In this document: piece after piece, positions 27,747 through 38,027 of the stretch | How the letters are laid out: every line of letters starts with the position of its first letter | Position numbering within the stretch: position 1 is the stretch's first letter | Assembly (NCBI GenBank): GCA_028726465.1 | Contig: JAQYQB010000022.1 | Coordinates: forward strand, 1 to 45,056 | Reading direction: 5' to 3' | Source: Mycobacteriaceae bacterium | GTDB taxonomy: Bacteria > Actinomycetota > Actinomycetes > Mycobacteriales > Mycobacteriaceae | DNA: 45,056 nt | The notes under the pieces: generated by a model | The model's database searches: none | Seen by the model: only the letters and a program-made list of their open reading frames with translations | What the model was told of the DNA's origin: nothing | Program-made: the position numbers and the translations under genes

Positions 27747-29249
27747 CTACCAGCGCCGGCGCGGGTTCCTGTCCCCGCCGCGCCCGGCGGAATCCTGCCC
27801 GCGCGGCGTGGAGCGCACCGGGCGGGTCCGCCCGGTCACCGGCGAGCCAAAACGCTCCTCCCGCTGCGCCTGGCGGCGGGCGCTGCCCCGCTTTTGGGGG
27901 TTAGCGCTCGGGCGCTCGGGCCGGCGGTCCCGGGGCGCGCCCGAACCGTCGGCACGACGGCGACCGCCGCGCGGGGCGGCATCGGCCGGCTCCGGTTCCG
28001 CGATGAAGAACAGCCGGTCGAAGAGGGGACGCCCGTAGTTGCGCATCGCCGAGACCGCCTCCGGCTCGTGCCGGGCCACGTTGCACAGAAGGCCCATGGA
28101 GCCAATGGTGATAATCGCCGCGGTGCCGCCGGCCGAGATCATCGGCAGCTGGATGCCGGTCACCGGCAGGAGGCCGACGACGTAGCCGATGTTGAAGTAG
28201 GCCTGCGCAACGACGCCGGTGGTCAGGGTCGCGGCCATGAGGGCGTGGAACTGGTTCTGCGCGCGCAGCGCGGTGCGGATGCCGAAGAACCCGAGCAGGG
28301 CGAAGAGCACGATGACCAGCGCGCCGCCCCACAGGCCGAGCTCCTCGCCCACCACGGCGAAGATGAAGTCGTTTTTCGCCTCCGGCAGGTAGAACCACTT
28401 GGCGCGGGACTGGCCGATGCCCACGCCGGCGATGCCGCCGTCGGCCAGCGAGAGGAAGCCCTGGTAGGCCTGGAAGCCGGTGCCCTGGGTGTCCTGGATG
28501 TTGCCCACCAACGCGTCGAAGTAGGTGTGGAAACGGTGCGAGCGGAAGCCGCCCGACAGGAAGACGAAGATCACGCCCGCCACGGCCAGCCCGATAATGG
28601 AGGCGACCACGCGCCAGTCCACGCCGGCGAAGAACAGGGTAAACACGACGACCACGGCAAACGACATGGCCATACCCAGGTCGCCCTGCAGGATAATCAG
28701 CAGGAACATCAGGCCCGCGATGGCCGAGTAGACCATGAACGGATCCAGCAGGTCCTTCGGGCGGTGCTGCTTATTGGCCAGCGCCGAGGCGCCGAAGAGG
28801 CCGATGGCTACGCGGGCGAGCTCCGAGGGCTGCAGGGAAATCGGGCCCAAGATGATCCACGACTGGGAGCCAACCTCCGCGCGGCCGGTACCAACCCCCG
28901 GGATGAGCACCAGGATCAGCAGCACGATGGACAGCAAGAGGATCCACGGGATGGCCCAGCGCATGGCGCGCGGCGGGATCTTCAGCGCCAACCAAAAGGC
29001 CAGCAGGCCGACCAGGACCATCGCGGACTGGCGCAGCGCCTGGCCCCAGACCAGGCCGGATTCCACAAGGGACTCGGCCATGGAGGAGGAAAAGACCATC
29101 GTCACGCCGATACCGACGAGCAGGAAGATGATGATCCGCAACATCAGATAGTCCAGCCCCGACCACTTGTTCATCTGCTCGTGGCGGCGCTCGAGGAAAT
29201 TGGCCACCCGCTGCCCGGGCTTGGCTGACTTCTGCGTTGTGGAGGTCAT
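27747..29249 (-). CDS. ftsW: Septal peptidoglycan glycosyltransferase FtsW
   Basis: A 500-aa SEDS-family protein with about ten membrane helices that polymerises lipid II at the septum together with FtsI. Conserved stretches include LQPSELARVA, QGDLGMAMSF and TGIQLPMISAGGTA. A cytoplasmic C-terminal tail of about 95 aa is very rich in Arg, Pro and Gly, and is longer than in most bacteria. Long basic tails are typical of actinobacterial FtsW and may mediate protein contacts. It overlaps murD by 4 bp. Confidence 0.96.
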   Translation of the reverse strand: MTSTTQKSAKPGQRVANFLERRHEQMNKWSGLDYLMLRIIIFLLVGIGVTMVFSSSMAESLVESGLVWGQALRQSAMVLVGLLAFWLALKIPPRAMRWAIPWILLLSIVLLILVLIPGVGTGRAEVGSQSWIILGPISLQPSELARVAIGLFGASALANKQHRPKDLLDPFMVYSAIAGLMFLLIILQGDLGMAMSFAVVVVFTLFFAGVDWRVVASIIGLAVAGVIFVFLSGGFRSHRFHTYFDALVGNIQDTQGTGFQAYQGFLSLADGGIAGVGIGQSRAKWFYLPEAKNDFIFAVVGEELGLWGGALVIVLFALLGFFGIRTALRAQNQFHALMAATLTTGVVAQAYFNIGYVVGLLPVTGIQLPMISAGGTAAIITIGSMGLLCNVARHEPEAVSAMRNYGRPLFDRLFFIAEPEPADAAPRGGRRRADGSGAPRDRRPERPSANPQKRGSARRQAQREERFGSPVTGRTRPVRSTPRGQDSAGRGGDRNPRRRW

Positions 29250-30754
29250 TGCGCTGGCTTCTCCTCGTTATCTTCTCCGGCATCCGGCGCGGGACGGTGA
29301 TCCGATTTTTCCGTGACCGCACGCGCCGCCGCGGCGAAGAAATCGCCGCGCTGTGCCATCCCGGTGTACATGTCTAACGATGCCGCAGCCGGGGCCAAAA
29401 GTACGGTATCCCCCGCTTCGGCGTGTTGCCAGGCCGCGGCCACCGCGGTCTCCATGGCCGCCTGCGGATCCTGCTCGTCTAGGACGGTTACGGGAACCTG
29501 CGGGGCGTGGGCTTGGAGCGCCTGAGCCACCAGCTCCCGGTCCTTGCCCAGCACGACCGCGGCCTTGAGCTGGTCGGCGTGGGTGGCAACCAGCTCGCTG
29601 ACATCTGCTCCCTTGAGCTGCCCGCCGGCCAGCCAGATGACCCGGTCGAGGCCTTCCAGGGCGGCGTCCGCGGCGTGCGGGTTGGTGGCCTTGGAGTTGT
29701 CGATGAAGCTGACCCCGCCGTGGCGGTGGACGACCGCGCCGCGGTGTCCGGCGACGTGGTAGGCCGCCAGGCCCGCCTGGACGGCCTCGCGGCTCGCCCC
29801 GGCGGCCAGCCCGGCCGCGGCGGCAGCACAAGCGTCCAGGACGCCGGCCAGACCGGCCGGCTCTACCCCATCGGCCGAGACCAGGTCGAGGTCCTCGCCG
29901 TCCAGGCGGGCAATGATCCGCCCGCCTTCCACGCCGACCTGCCCGGCCTGCGGGGTCTGGGAGCTAAAGGAATAGACCTGCGGCGCCAGGTCCCCGGCTT
30001 GGCGGGCCCGGGAGACCAGTTCCATCACGTGCGCGTCGTCCGTGCCGGCAATGGCGATGCCGCCGTGCATGACCTTGGCCTTATCGGCGGCGTAATTGTC
30101 GAAGCTGCCGTGCCAGTCGAGGTGGTCCTCGGCCAGGTTGAGCAAAACGCCCACCTCCGGGCGCAGCTGGCTGGCCCAGTGCAGCTGGAAGGAAGACAGC
30201 TCGGCGACCAGCACGTCGACGCGATCGTTGTCCTGGATGGCGTCGAAGACGGAGACGCCGATGTTGCCCACCGGCACCGCGCGGCGCCCGGTGCGGTTAG
30301 TATCTGCCTGCATGATGGCCGCCAGCATGCCGGTGGTCGTGGTCTTGCCGTTAGTGCCGGTGATGACCAGCCACTGGCGGGCCGGCCCGAAGGTGCCGGC
30401 CGCGTCCAGGCGGTAGGCCAGCTCGACGTCCCCGATGACCTCGACGCCGGCGGCCCGGTAGGCCTCCAGCAGCGGTGAGTCCGGTCGCCAGCCCGGGGAG
30501 GTTACCACCAGGTCGATCTGGCCGTCGCCGGCGACGGCCATGGCCTGCTCGGTGCTGAGCCCGGCCGCCCTCGCCCCGCAATCGTCCAGCGCGGTCTGTC
30601 GCGCCTGCGGATTGTCGTCGGCGATTGTGACCGCGAAGTTCAGGCGGTCCAGGACTCGGGCGCACCCGCGCCCGGATACGCCCGCGCCCGCTACCAGCAC
30701 CCGGCGGGCCTGGGCCAGGTCCGCGGGCAGACTACGCGCCGTGTGCTCAGTCAT
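29246..30754 (-). CDS. murD: UDP-N-acetylmuramoyl-L-alanine-D-glutamate ligase
   Basis: The Mur ligase that adds D-Glu, 502 aa. The ATP loop is GTNGKTT (133-139), with DHLDWHG and NSKATNPHAA as further family motifs. The C-terminus has a short acidic and proline-rich tail. The stop overlaps the ftsW start by 4 bp; 39 bp separate it from mraY. Confidence 0.97.
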   Translation of the reverse strand: MTEHTARSLPADLAQARRVLVAGAGVSGRGCARVLDRLNFAVTIADDNPQARQTALDDCGARAAGLSTEQAMAVAGDGQIDLVVTSPGWRPDSPLLEAYRAAGVEVIGDVELAYRLDAAGTFGPARQWLVITGTNGKTTTTGMLAAIMQADTNRTGRRAVPVGNIGVSVFDAIQDNDRVDVLVAELSSFQLHWASQLRPEVGVLLNLAEDHLDWHGSFDNYAADKAKVMHGGIAIAGTDDAHVMELVSRARQAGDLAPQVYSFSSQTPQAGQVGVEGGRIIARLDGEDLDLVSADGVEPAGLAGVLDACAAAAAGLAAGASREAVQAGLAAYHVAGHRGAVVHRHGGVSFIDNSKATNPHAADAALEGLDRVIWLAGGQLKGADVSELVATHADQLKAAVVLGKDRELVAQALQAHAPQVPVTVLDEQDPQAAMETAVAAAWQHAEAGDTVLLAPAAASLDMYTGMAQRGDFFAAAARAVTEKSDHRPAPDAGEDNEEKPAQ

Positions 30755-30793
30755 GGTGTTGTCGAAGACTCCTACTCTTTGCTGTCTTAGTCG

Positions 30794-31900
30794 CTAGATT
30801 CCGATGCCCGCGGCGGTCAGCCAGTCCGCGTAGAACAGGGCCACGCCGAGCATGGCGGCCATGCCGGCCAGCAGCCAGAAGCGGATGACCACGGAGGTCT
30901 CCGGCCAGCCGCCGTTTTCGAAGTGGTGGTGGATGGGCGCCATGCGGAAAAAGCGCTTGCCGGTGGTCTTGAAGACGGCGACCTGGATGACCACGGAGGC
31001 CGCCTCCACGACGAACAGGGAGCCGATGATGATCATCAGCAGCTCGGTGTGGGTGGTTACGGAAATACCCGCGACCAGGCCGCCGAGCGCCAGGGAGCCG
31101 GTGTCACCCATGAAGATCTTGGCCGGCGCCGCGTTCCACCACAGGAAACCCAGGCAGCCGCCCAGCCCGGCCGCGGCCAAGATGGCCAGGTCCAGCGGGT
31201 CGCGGACCTCGTAGCAGCCGGCGGCGTGTTCGGCACCGCAGGCGTTGCGGAACTGCCAGAAGGTGATCAGGCTGTAGGCGCCCATCACGAAGGCGGTCGT
31301 GCCGGCCGCGAGCCCGTCCAGACCGTCGGTCAGGTTGACCGCGTTCGACCAGGCCGCGATGAGGATATACATGAAGACCAGGAAGACGATGGTGCCGATG
31401 ACGGCGCCGCCGACGGCGATATCGAAGGTGTCGATCTCGCGGAACATCGACAGCTTCGTCGACGCCGGGGTCAGCCCGTTCTCGTTCGGGAACTGCAGCG
31501 CCAGGAAGCCGAAGGCCAGGGCCAGTGCGAGCTGCCCGATGAGCTTGGCCTTCTTGTTCAGGCCCAGGTTGCGGGCCTTGAACAGTTTGATGAAGTCATC
31601 CGCGAAGCCCAGGCCGCCCAGCCCCAGGGTCAAGCCCAGGACCAAGACTCCGGAGACAGTGAACCCGCCCTTGCCGGAGATGAGCCCGTAGAGGCCCGTG
31701 GTCAGGTAGGCCACGACGATGCCGGCCAGGATCGCCAGCCCGCCCATGGTCGGGGTCCCGCGTTTGCGCAGGTGCGACTTGGGGCCGTCTTCGCGGATCT
31801 CCTGCCCCTTGCCGGCGTGGGAGAAATACCGAATCAGCCAGGGGGTGAAGAAAATCGCGACGATAAAGCTAATTACGCCGGAGACAATAATCTGGGTCAC
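30794..31900 (-). CDS. mraY: Phospho-MurNAc-pentapeptide translocase MraY
   Basis: The membrane enzyme that joins phospho-MurNAc-pentapeptide to decaprenyl phosphate, forming lipid I; 368 aa with about ten membrane helices. Catalytic and magnesium motifs are [16 protein letters not shown] and [12 protein letters not shown], and the substrate-binding PIHHHFE is present. The GTG start has AAGGA about 11 nt upstream. A 76-bp gap separates it from murF, so an internal promoter is possible though none stands out. Confidence 0.97.
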   Translation of the reverse strand: MTQIIVSGVISFIVAIFFTPWLIRYFSHAGKGQEIREDGPKSHLRKRGTPTMGGLAILAGIVVAYLTTGLYGLISGKGGFTVSGVLVLGLTLGLGGLGFADDFIKLFKARNLGLNKKAKLIGQLALALAFGFLALQFPNENGLTPASTKLSMFREIDTFDIAVGGAVIGTIVFLVFMYILIAAWSNAVNLTDGLDGLAAGTTAFVMGAYSLITFWQFRNACGAEHAAGCYEVRDPLDLAILAAAGLGGCLGFLWWNAAPAKIFMGDTGSLALGGLVAGISVTTHTELLMIIIGSLFVVEAASVVIQVAVFKTTGKRFFRMAPIHHHFENGGWPETSVVIRFWLLAGMAAMLGVALFYADWLTAAGIGI

Positions 31901-31976
31901 TGTGAACGTGGTCCTTCTAATACAACAAAGAGCAGTCTGAAGAAATTCTGCGCGAGCTTATTTTAGCGAGGCGGTT

Positions 31977-33509
31977 CTAGCCCTCGCCCTTTAAGGTTGC
32001 GGCTACCCGCCACAGCTGCTGGGCGTTCGAGGCCTTGATGAGCACCACGTCCTTCGCCGCGCGCTGCGACCACTGCTCCACCCCGGCGGGCGGGGTCCGC
32101 AGGGTTTCCTCGACCAGCTGGGCGGCCTGCGCGTGGTCCGCCCCGACGGTCGTGGTGATCCCGCGGTCGGCAGCCGCGGCGGCCAGGGCCCGGCAGGCCG
32201 GGGTGTCGCCGACGACGATGAGCCGGTCGACGTTGTACTTCGCCAGCTCCGCGCCCAACTGCTGGTGGGCCTGCTCGGCTTCCGCGCCGAGCTCGCCCAT
32301 CTCGCCGAGCACCGCGATGGCCCGCGCGTCCGGCCGGGCGGCCGTGGTGTAGCCCAGCGCCGCGATGGCCGCGCGCATGGAGTCCGGGTTGGCGTTGTAG
32401 GAGTCGTTGATGATGGTGACCCCGTCCGGGCGGCTATAGACGTCCATCCGGTTCGCCGAGGCATTCCGGTGCCCACTCAGGGCCGCGGCTACCTTTTCTG
32501 CCGGGATCCCCGACTCGATGGCCGAGGCGGCGGCCGCCAGAGCGTTGGAGACCTGGTGGACGCCGAAGACCTGCAGCTTGATTCGCTGCGGGGCGGCGTT
32601 CGGCGAGTGGAGGGTAAAAGCGGCGCGCGCGACATCGTCCAGCTCTACGTCGGTGGCGGTGTAGTCCGCCTCCGGCGCCGGCGGGTTGGCCGCGGAGTAG
32701 TAGACGACCTTGGCCTCGGTGCGCGAAGCCATCGCGGCGACGAAGGAGTCGTCGGCGTTGAGCACCGCTACCCCGCCCTCGGCGGCGGCCGGCAGGGCCT
32801 CGACCAGCTCGCCCTTGGCCTGCGCGATGTTCTCCCGGGAGCCGAATTCTCCCAGGTGGGCCGAGCCGACGTTAAGCACCGCGCCGATGGTCGGCCGGGC
32901 GATGTCGGCCAGGTGGCGGATGTGGCCGATGCCGCGCGCCGACATCTCCGCGACCAGGTACTTGGTCTGCCAGTCGCACCGCAGCGCGGTGTAGGGGTGG
33001 CCGACCTCGTTGTTGAAGGAGCCGGGCGGGGCGACGGTCTCGCCCGCGCAGTGGAAGATGGCCGCCATCAGGTCCTTGGTCGAGGTCTTGCCGGCGGAAC
33101 CGGTGACCCCGACGATGGTCAGGTTGCCGTTGTCGGCCAGCCGGCGAGTGACCGCCTGCGCCAGCGCCGAGAGGGCGCGGACGACGGCGGCGGCGGAACC
33201 GTCGGAGTCGTGGGCGTAGATATCGGCGTTGGCGCCGTCGCCCTCGACGCGGTCGGTGGGTTCGACGACGATCGCCGGAACGCCCACCGGGCGGGCGGCC
33301 AGCACGGCCACCGCGCCCTGGTCGACGGCCGCGCGGGCGTAATCGTGCCCATCGACGCGGGCGCCGGGCAGGGCCAAAAACAGCCCGCCCGGGGTGATCT
33401 TGCGCGAATCGAATTCGACGAAGCTGGTGACCTGAGCCTGCGGGTCATCGACCTCGTCCAGGTAGCCGCCGGTTATCTCGGCTATCTCTTTTAGCGTTAG
33501 CTCAATCAT
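31977..33509 (-). CDS. murF: UDP-MurNAc-tripeptide-D-Ala-D-Ala ligase
   Basis: The Mur ligase that adds the D-Ala-D-Ala dipeptide, 510 aa. The ATP loop is GSAGKTS (137-143), and NDSYNANPDSM is the MurF signature. The ATG overlaps the murE stop by 4 bp (ATGA). Confidence 0.97.
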   Translation of the reverse strand: MIELTLKEIAEITGGYLDEVDDPQAQVTSFVEFDSRKITPGGLFLALPGARVDGHDYARAAVDQGAVAVLAARPVGVPAIVVEPTDRVEGDGANADIYAHDSDGSAAAVVRALSALAQAVTRRLADNGNLTIVGVTGSAGKTSTKDLMAAIFHCAGETVAPPGSFNNEVGHPYTALRCDWQTKYLVAEMSARGIGHIRHLADIARPTIGAVLNVGSAHLGEFGSRENIAQAKGELVEALPAAAEGGVAVLNADDSFVAAMASRTEAKVVYYSAANPPAPEADYTATDVELDDVARAAFTLHSPNAAPQRIKLQVFGVHQVSNALAAAASAIESGIPAEKVAAALSGHRNASANRMDVYSRPDGVTIINDSYNANPDSMRAAIAALGYTTAARPDARAIAVLGEMGELGAEAEQAHQQLGAELAKYNVDRLIVVGDTPACRALAAAAADRGITTTVGADHAQAAQLVEETLRTPPAGVEQWSQRAAKDVVLIKASNAQQLWRVAATLKGEG

Positions 33510-35071
33510 GCTTCTTCCTTCCCCGCCGGCCTGCTGCCGGAGGTCTTAGTTTCCAGTGCGCGCTGTACCTCTTCCCGGTCGTCAAAGTGGTGGACCGTGT
33601 CCCCCACGATCTGGCCGACTTCGTGGCCTTTGCCTACCACGATAATCGCATCGCCCGGCTGTGCCCACTGGATGGCCGCGTCGATGGCCGCGGCGCGGGA
33701 GGGGTATTCGGCCAGGGTGACTTCGTCGTCGCGCTCGGCGGCGGCCTCCCGGGCGCCAGCCAGCACGGCCGCGCGGATGGGGGCCGGGTCCTCGGTGCGG
33801 GGGTTGTCGTCGGTGACCGCCACGTAGTCGGCGCGGCTGGCCGCCGCCTGCCCCATCAGCGGGCGCTTCGAGGAGTCGCGGTCGCCACCGGCGCCGATGA
33901 CGATGCCGATGCGCCCCTCCGGGCGCTCGGAGGTCCGGATCTGCTCACGCAGGGTGTCCAAGACCGCGGCCACGGCCGCCGGCTTGTGGGCGTAGTCGAC
34001 CACGGCGACGAAATCCTGCCCGCAGTCCACGCGCTGCATGCGGCCGGGTACCGCGACGCCGGCCACGCCTTCCAGGAAGGTTTCCACGTCCACCCCGGCC
34101 GCGGCGGCCATCCCGGCCGCCAGCGCGGCGTTGGCCACGTTGAACTTGCCGGGCAGCGGGACCGTGAATTCGTAGTCCTTGCCCTCCAGGCTCAGCACGC
34201 CGTGCTGCTCGCCCGTCGGCTCGACCGCGGTGTGGTGGGCGGTGACGATTTTCCCGGCGTTGGTCGTTACGGCCGACTCGGCCGTCGCGACCTCCGCGGT
34301 GGGCGTGCCCGCCGCCCGCGACAGTTCCACCAGGCGCTGGCCCCAGGAGTCGTCGACGCAGATGACGGCGGACGCGGCGGCCTCGGGCCCGTTAAACAGG
34401 CGCGCCTTGGTCAGGAAATAGTCTTCCATCGTCGGGTGGAAGTCCAGGTGGTCCTGCGACAGGTTGGTGAACCCGCCGACTGCGAACTGGGTGCCTTGGA
34501 CGCGGCCCAAGGCCAGGGCGTGGGAGGAGACCTCCATGACGACGTGGGTAACACCCTGGTCGCGCATCTGCGCGAAAAGTTCTTGAAGCTTAGGAGCCTC
34601 CGGGGTGGTCAGGGACGTCGGCACCGGGGTGCGGTTGATGCGCGTGCCGGTCGTTCCGATAAGGCCTACCTGGTAGCCGGCCGCCAGCAGCCCGGCCTCC
34701 AGCAGGTAGCTGGTGGTGGTCTTGCCGGAGGTGCCGGTAACTCCCAGGATGGTCAGGTCGGCCGAGGGGTGGTCGTAGATCTCGGCGGAGATAGTTCCCA
34801 GCACCGCGCGGATGTCCTCGACCACCAGGCGGGGGCGCGTGTCGCCGGCCGCGTCGAGGATCTCCGCGCCGGCGGCATCGGTAAGCACGGCCGCGGCTGG
34901 GGTGTCGGCGGCGAAACGGGCGCCGTGGGCGTGCAGGCCGGGCAGGGCCGCGAACATCCCGCCCGGGGCGATGGAGCGCGAGTCCAGTCCGATGCTGCTA
35001 ACTTCCGTCTCCGGCGAGCCGCTCAGGTTCCCGCCGGCCAACTGCGCCAGTCGCGCTAGCGTACGTGCCAT
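33506..35071 (-). CDS. murE: UDP-MurNAc-L-Ala-D-Glu:meso-DAP ligase
   Basis: The Mur ligase for the third peptide residue, 521 aa. The ATP loop is GTSGKTT (113-119). The specificity motif DNPR (in VTDDNPRTEDP) marks meso-diaminopimelate as the added residue, as expected for Corynebacterium cell walls. AGGAG precedes the ATG. It lies 12 bp after ftsI. Confidence 0.97.
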   Translation of the reverse strand: MARTLARLAQLAGGNLSGSPETEVSSIGLDSRSIAPGGMFAALPGLHAHGARFAADTPAAAVLTDAAGAEILDAAGDTRPRLVVEDIRAVLGTISAEIYDHPSADLTILGVTGTSGKTTTSYLLEAGLLAAGYQVGLIGTTGTRINRTPVPTSLTTPEAPKLQELFAQMRDQGVTHVVMEVSSHALALGRVQGTQFAVGGFTNLSQDHLDFHPTMEDYFLTKARLFNGPEAAASAVICVDDSWGQRLVELSRAAGTPTAEVATAESAVTTNAGKIVTAHHTAVEPTGEQHGVLSLEGKDYEFTVPLPGKFNVANAALAAGMAAAAGVDVETFLEGVAGVAVPGRMQRVDCGQDFVAVVDYAHKPAAVAAVLDTLREQIRTSERPEGRIGIVIGAGGDRDSSKRPLMGQAAASRADYVAVTDDNPRTEDPAPIRAAVLAGAREAAAERDDEVTLAEYPSRAAAIDAAIQWAQPGDAIIVVGKGHEVGQIVGDTVHHFDDREEVQRALETKTSGSRPAGKEEA

Positions 35072-35083
35072 GGTGTTGTTCTC

Positions 35084-37120
35084 CTATTCCGCCCGCAGTT
35101 TAAGGTTCTTGCCCTCCGGAGAGGTGGGTATGTTGTCTCGGTTCAGCAGCCAGCTGGCGATGTCGCTAAACACCGGCGCGGCAGACTGCCCGCCGGAGCC
35201 GTCGTCGTTGACGCCGGATTTCGGCTCGTCCAGCATGATGGCGACCACGAAGCGCGGATCGTCCGCCGGGGCCACGCCCGCGAAGGTAATCCAGTAGGCG
35301 GAATTAGAATACGCCCCAGTATTAGGGTCGACCTTCTGAGCCGTGCCGGTCTTGCCCGACAGCTGGTAGCCGTCGATGCCCGCGCCCTGCGCCGTGCCGG
35401 ACTGCACGCCCGCCGGGTCCTCCTGGAAGACCGCCCGGAACATGTCCAGGGTGGTCTTCGCCGCGGCCGGGCTGATGACCTGGGTCTTCTCCGGCTCGGA
35501 GTGGATGCGGTCCTCGCCGGCTTCGCCCTCGATGTCCTGGATAATGCGCGGGGTAATGCGCTCGCCCTCGTTGGCGATGGTCTGGTAGACGCTGGCCATC
35601 TGCAGCGTCGTCCAGGACATGCCCTGGCCGATCGGCAGGTTGGCGAAGGTACCGCCGGACCACTGCTCGAAGGCCGGTACCAGGCCGCCGGACTCGTTCG
35701 GCAGCTCGATGCCGCTGGTGTTGCCCAGCCCGAAGGCCTCGAGGTACTTCGAGAAGGTCTTGTCCCCCAGCTTCTCCGCGAGCATCAGCGTGCCGACGTT
35801 CGAGGACTTACCGAAGATGCCGGCCGTGGTGTACGGCTCGACGCCGTGCTGCCAGGCGTCGTTGACCGTCACGCCGGCCATGTCGATGGAGCCGGGGACC
35901 TGGTGGACTTCCTCCGGGGTGGTTACGCCCTCCTCGATCGCCGCGGCGGCGGTGACAATCTTGGCCACCGAGCCCGGCTCGTAGGGGTGCGAGATCGACG
36001 GGTTTTCGAAGCCCTTGCCGGCCTTGACCTGCTTTTCGATGTCCTCGTTCGGGTCGATGGTGTCCGTGTTCGCCATGGCGAGCACCTCGCCGGTGGCCGA
36101 ATCCAGCACCACGGCCTCGGCGGACTTGGCCTGCGAATTGGCCTTGGCCTTCTCCAGCTTCTGCTGCACGAAGGTCTGCAGGTCCAGATCCAGCGTCAGG
36201 TGGACGTTGGCGCCGTCGACGGCGTTGACCTCATCGCGCAGGGTGCCCGGGATGGGCTGCCCGTCGGTGGACACGTCCTCGGTCTTGCGCCCGTCGATGC
36301 CCGTGAGCGTCGAGTCCCCGGACGCCTCCAGGCCGAACTGGCCCTGGCCGTCCATGGAAACCTTGCCGATCACGTTCTCGGCGATGGCCCCGTTCGGGTA
36401 CTGGCGGATGTCCTGGTGGTCGGCGGCCACACCGTGGTATTCCTCGGCGATTTCGACGGCCACGTCCGGATCGACGTTGCGCACCAGCACCTCGTACTGG
36501 GTGTCCGCCTTCAGGTTGTCGAGGATCTCCTTGTCGTCGACGCTGCCGACCTCCGCGCCGGCGTCCTTGATCATCTTCGGGATGCCCTTGGACATCTCCT
36601 TCAGCCGGTTATCGACGGCCTCGCCGGCCTTCTTCTCCAGGTCCTCGCCGCTGGCGCCTTCGGCGCTCAGCTCGTTGGTGAACTGCTCTTCCAGCTCCTT
36701 GCGCAGGCGCGTCGGCGAGACCGTCAGGGAGCGGGCCTGCATGGTATAGGCCAGGCGCTGCCCGTCGCTATCGGTGATCTCGCCGCGGCGGGCCGGCTCC
36801 ACGTAGACGCGGGAGCGCTGCTCCATGGCCTTGGCCGACAGATCCGGCCCCCAGACCACCTGCACCCATGCCAGGCGCCCCACCAGCAACAGCATGCCTA
36901 CCAACAGGAAAGCCATGATGAGCCGCAGGCGCTTGGACATCATGTGCGAATTCTTGTAGAGCTTCTTTACCTGCGGTTGGGTGCTAGCCGGCCGCGTGTT
37001 CTCCGCGGCGGTAGCGTAGCTGCGACCGCCAGCGCGCGGCTGACGGCCCGATTGCCCCACCCGCGCGCCGGTATCGCGATACCGCCGGTGCGGGCGCGAT
37101 CCCGGATTCCGTGACGTCAC
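35084..37120 (-). CDS. ftsI: Septal transpeptidase FtsI (PBP3, class B)
   Basis: A 678-aa division-specific penicillin-binding protein. A basic cytoplasmic end (1-64) is followed by one membrane helix (about 66-90), the dimerisation/pedestal region, and the transpeptidase domain. Active-site motifs are SVAK (Ser384), SSN (439-441) and KTG (590-592). No PASTA domain is present, as usual for FtsI of this group. The GTG start has AGGTGA upstream. It acts with FtsW and is a beta-lactam target. Confidence 0.96.
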   Translation of the reverse strand: MTSRNPGSRPHRRYRDTGARVGQSGRQPRAGGRSYATAAENTRPASTQPQVKKLYKNSHMMSKRLRLIMAFLLVGMLLLVGRLAWVQVVWGPDLSAKAMEQRSRVYVEPARRGEITDSDGQRLAYTMQARSLTVSPTRLRKELEEQFTNELSAEGASGEDLEKKAGEAVDNRLKEMSKGIPKMIKDAGAEVGSVDDKEILDNLKADTQYEVLVRNVDPDVAVEIAEEYHGVAADHQDIRQYPNGAIAENVIGKVSMDGQGQFGLEASGDSTLTGIDGRKTEDVSTDGQPIPGTLRDEVNAVDGANVHLTLDLDLQTFVQQKLEKAKANSQAKSAEAVVLDSATGEVLAMANTDTIDPNEDIEKQVKAGKGFENPSISHPYEPGSVAKIVTAAAAIEEGVTTPEEVHQVPGSIDMAGVTVNDAWQHGVEPYTTAGIFGKSSNVGTLMLAEKLGDKTFSKYLEAFGLGNTSGIELPNESGGLVPAFEQWSGGTFANLPIGQGMSWTTLQMASVYQTIANEGERITPRIIQDIEGEAGEDRIHSEPEKTQVISPAAAKTTLDMFRAVFQEDPAGVQSGTAQGAGIDGYQLSGKTGTAQKVDPNTGAYSNSAYWITFAGVAPADDPRFVVAIMLDEPKSGVNDDGSGGQSAAPVFSDIASWLLNRDNIPTSPEGKNLKLRAE

Positions 37121-37184
37121 GGTGGTAAGTCACCTGCCTTATTCATTTCCTTTGGGGCAACCACCCGGCTGCCCAAAGCAACTG

Positions 37185-38027
37185 CTAATTCCCGGCTCCA
37201 GAATACGGGGCGCGGACCGGCAGATCCGGTAACTCGTCCGCGCGTGGTGCATTCGATTCCGCGTTCTGCTGGCGGTCCTCGCCCTGGCGCTGGGAATCAG
37301 CCTGCGGCGAACGATGCCCGTCCGGCGTCGCGTTGAGACTATCGGACATGCCTTCCGTGTCGTCCGGGTTGCTGGAGGCGCGGCCCGGGCGGATTGCCGT
37401 GCCGTTGACGTCAATGATGGCTTCCTGCTCATCCGTCGCCGCGCGCTTTTCTTCCACCTTGCCGTCCTCGGCGACCTCGACGACGCCCGGGTTGGTGGGC
37501 ACGCCCATGTTCGCGTCCGCGGCACGGCGGGCCACGTCCGCGGTGGAGCGGACGTTTTCCAGGTCGCGGTTCAGCGTCTCAATCTGGTTGCTCAGCTGCG
37601 ATTCCTGCGCGGAGAGCTGCTGGATCTTGAAGGTCTGGGAGGTCGACAGGCCGGACAGCCACATCGCCAGGCACACCCCGCCGATGAGCAGCACGATGGC
37701 CACCGCCGACAGGCGGGCGAACAGCGAGTTCTTCTTGATGGGCGTCAGGCGGCGGCCGCGCTGGGAGACCACCTGCTGCGAGCCTAGGCGCTGGTAGCGC
37801 GGCCCGTGCGGGCTGGTGGTGCCGTGGGTGCTGCGCCGCGGGCGCACCTCCCGGCGTTCCGGGGTGCGCGTGCGGGCGGTGCGCTGGGTGCCGCGGCGGT
37901 TATCCCGCTCGAGCAGCGCGGTGGCCGCTCCGGTGTCTTCTCCGGTGGTGAAATCTCGGCTAGCTCCCATGGAGCGGTGTCCCTTCGTCGAGTATGGGCG
38001 GGTGGTGCGTCGCGTGGTCTGGGTCAT
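37185..38027 (-). CDS. ftsL: FtsL-like divisome protein
   Basis: A bitopic membrane protein in the ftsL position between rsmH and ftsI. A long basic cytoplasmic region (1-100), a membrane helix (about 103-125) and a periplasmic coiled coil (about 130-165) match FtsL topology. The C-terminal 100 aa are low-complexity and acidic, longer than most FtsL. The sequence itself is weakly conserved, so the name rests on topology and position. The ATG at 38027 overlaps rsmH by 4 bp; an ATG at 37970 (AAGGG upstream) is an alternative start. Confidence 0.8.
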   Translation of the reverse strand: MTQTTRRTTRPYSTKGHRSMGASRDFTTGEDTGAATALLERDNRRGTQRTARTRTPERREVRPRRSTHGTTSPHGPRYQRLGSQQVVSQRGRRLTPIKKNSLFARLSAVAIVLLIGGVCLAMWLSGLSTSQTFKIQQLSAQESQLSNQIETLNRDLENVRSTADVARRAADANMGVPTNPGVVEVAEDGKVEEKRAATDEQEAIIDVNGTAIRPGRASSNPDDTEGMSDSLNATPDGHRSPQADSQRQGEDRQQNAESNAPRADELPDLPVRAPYSGAGN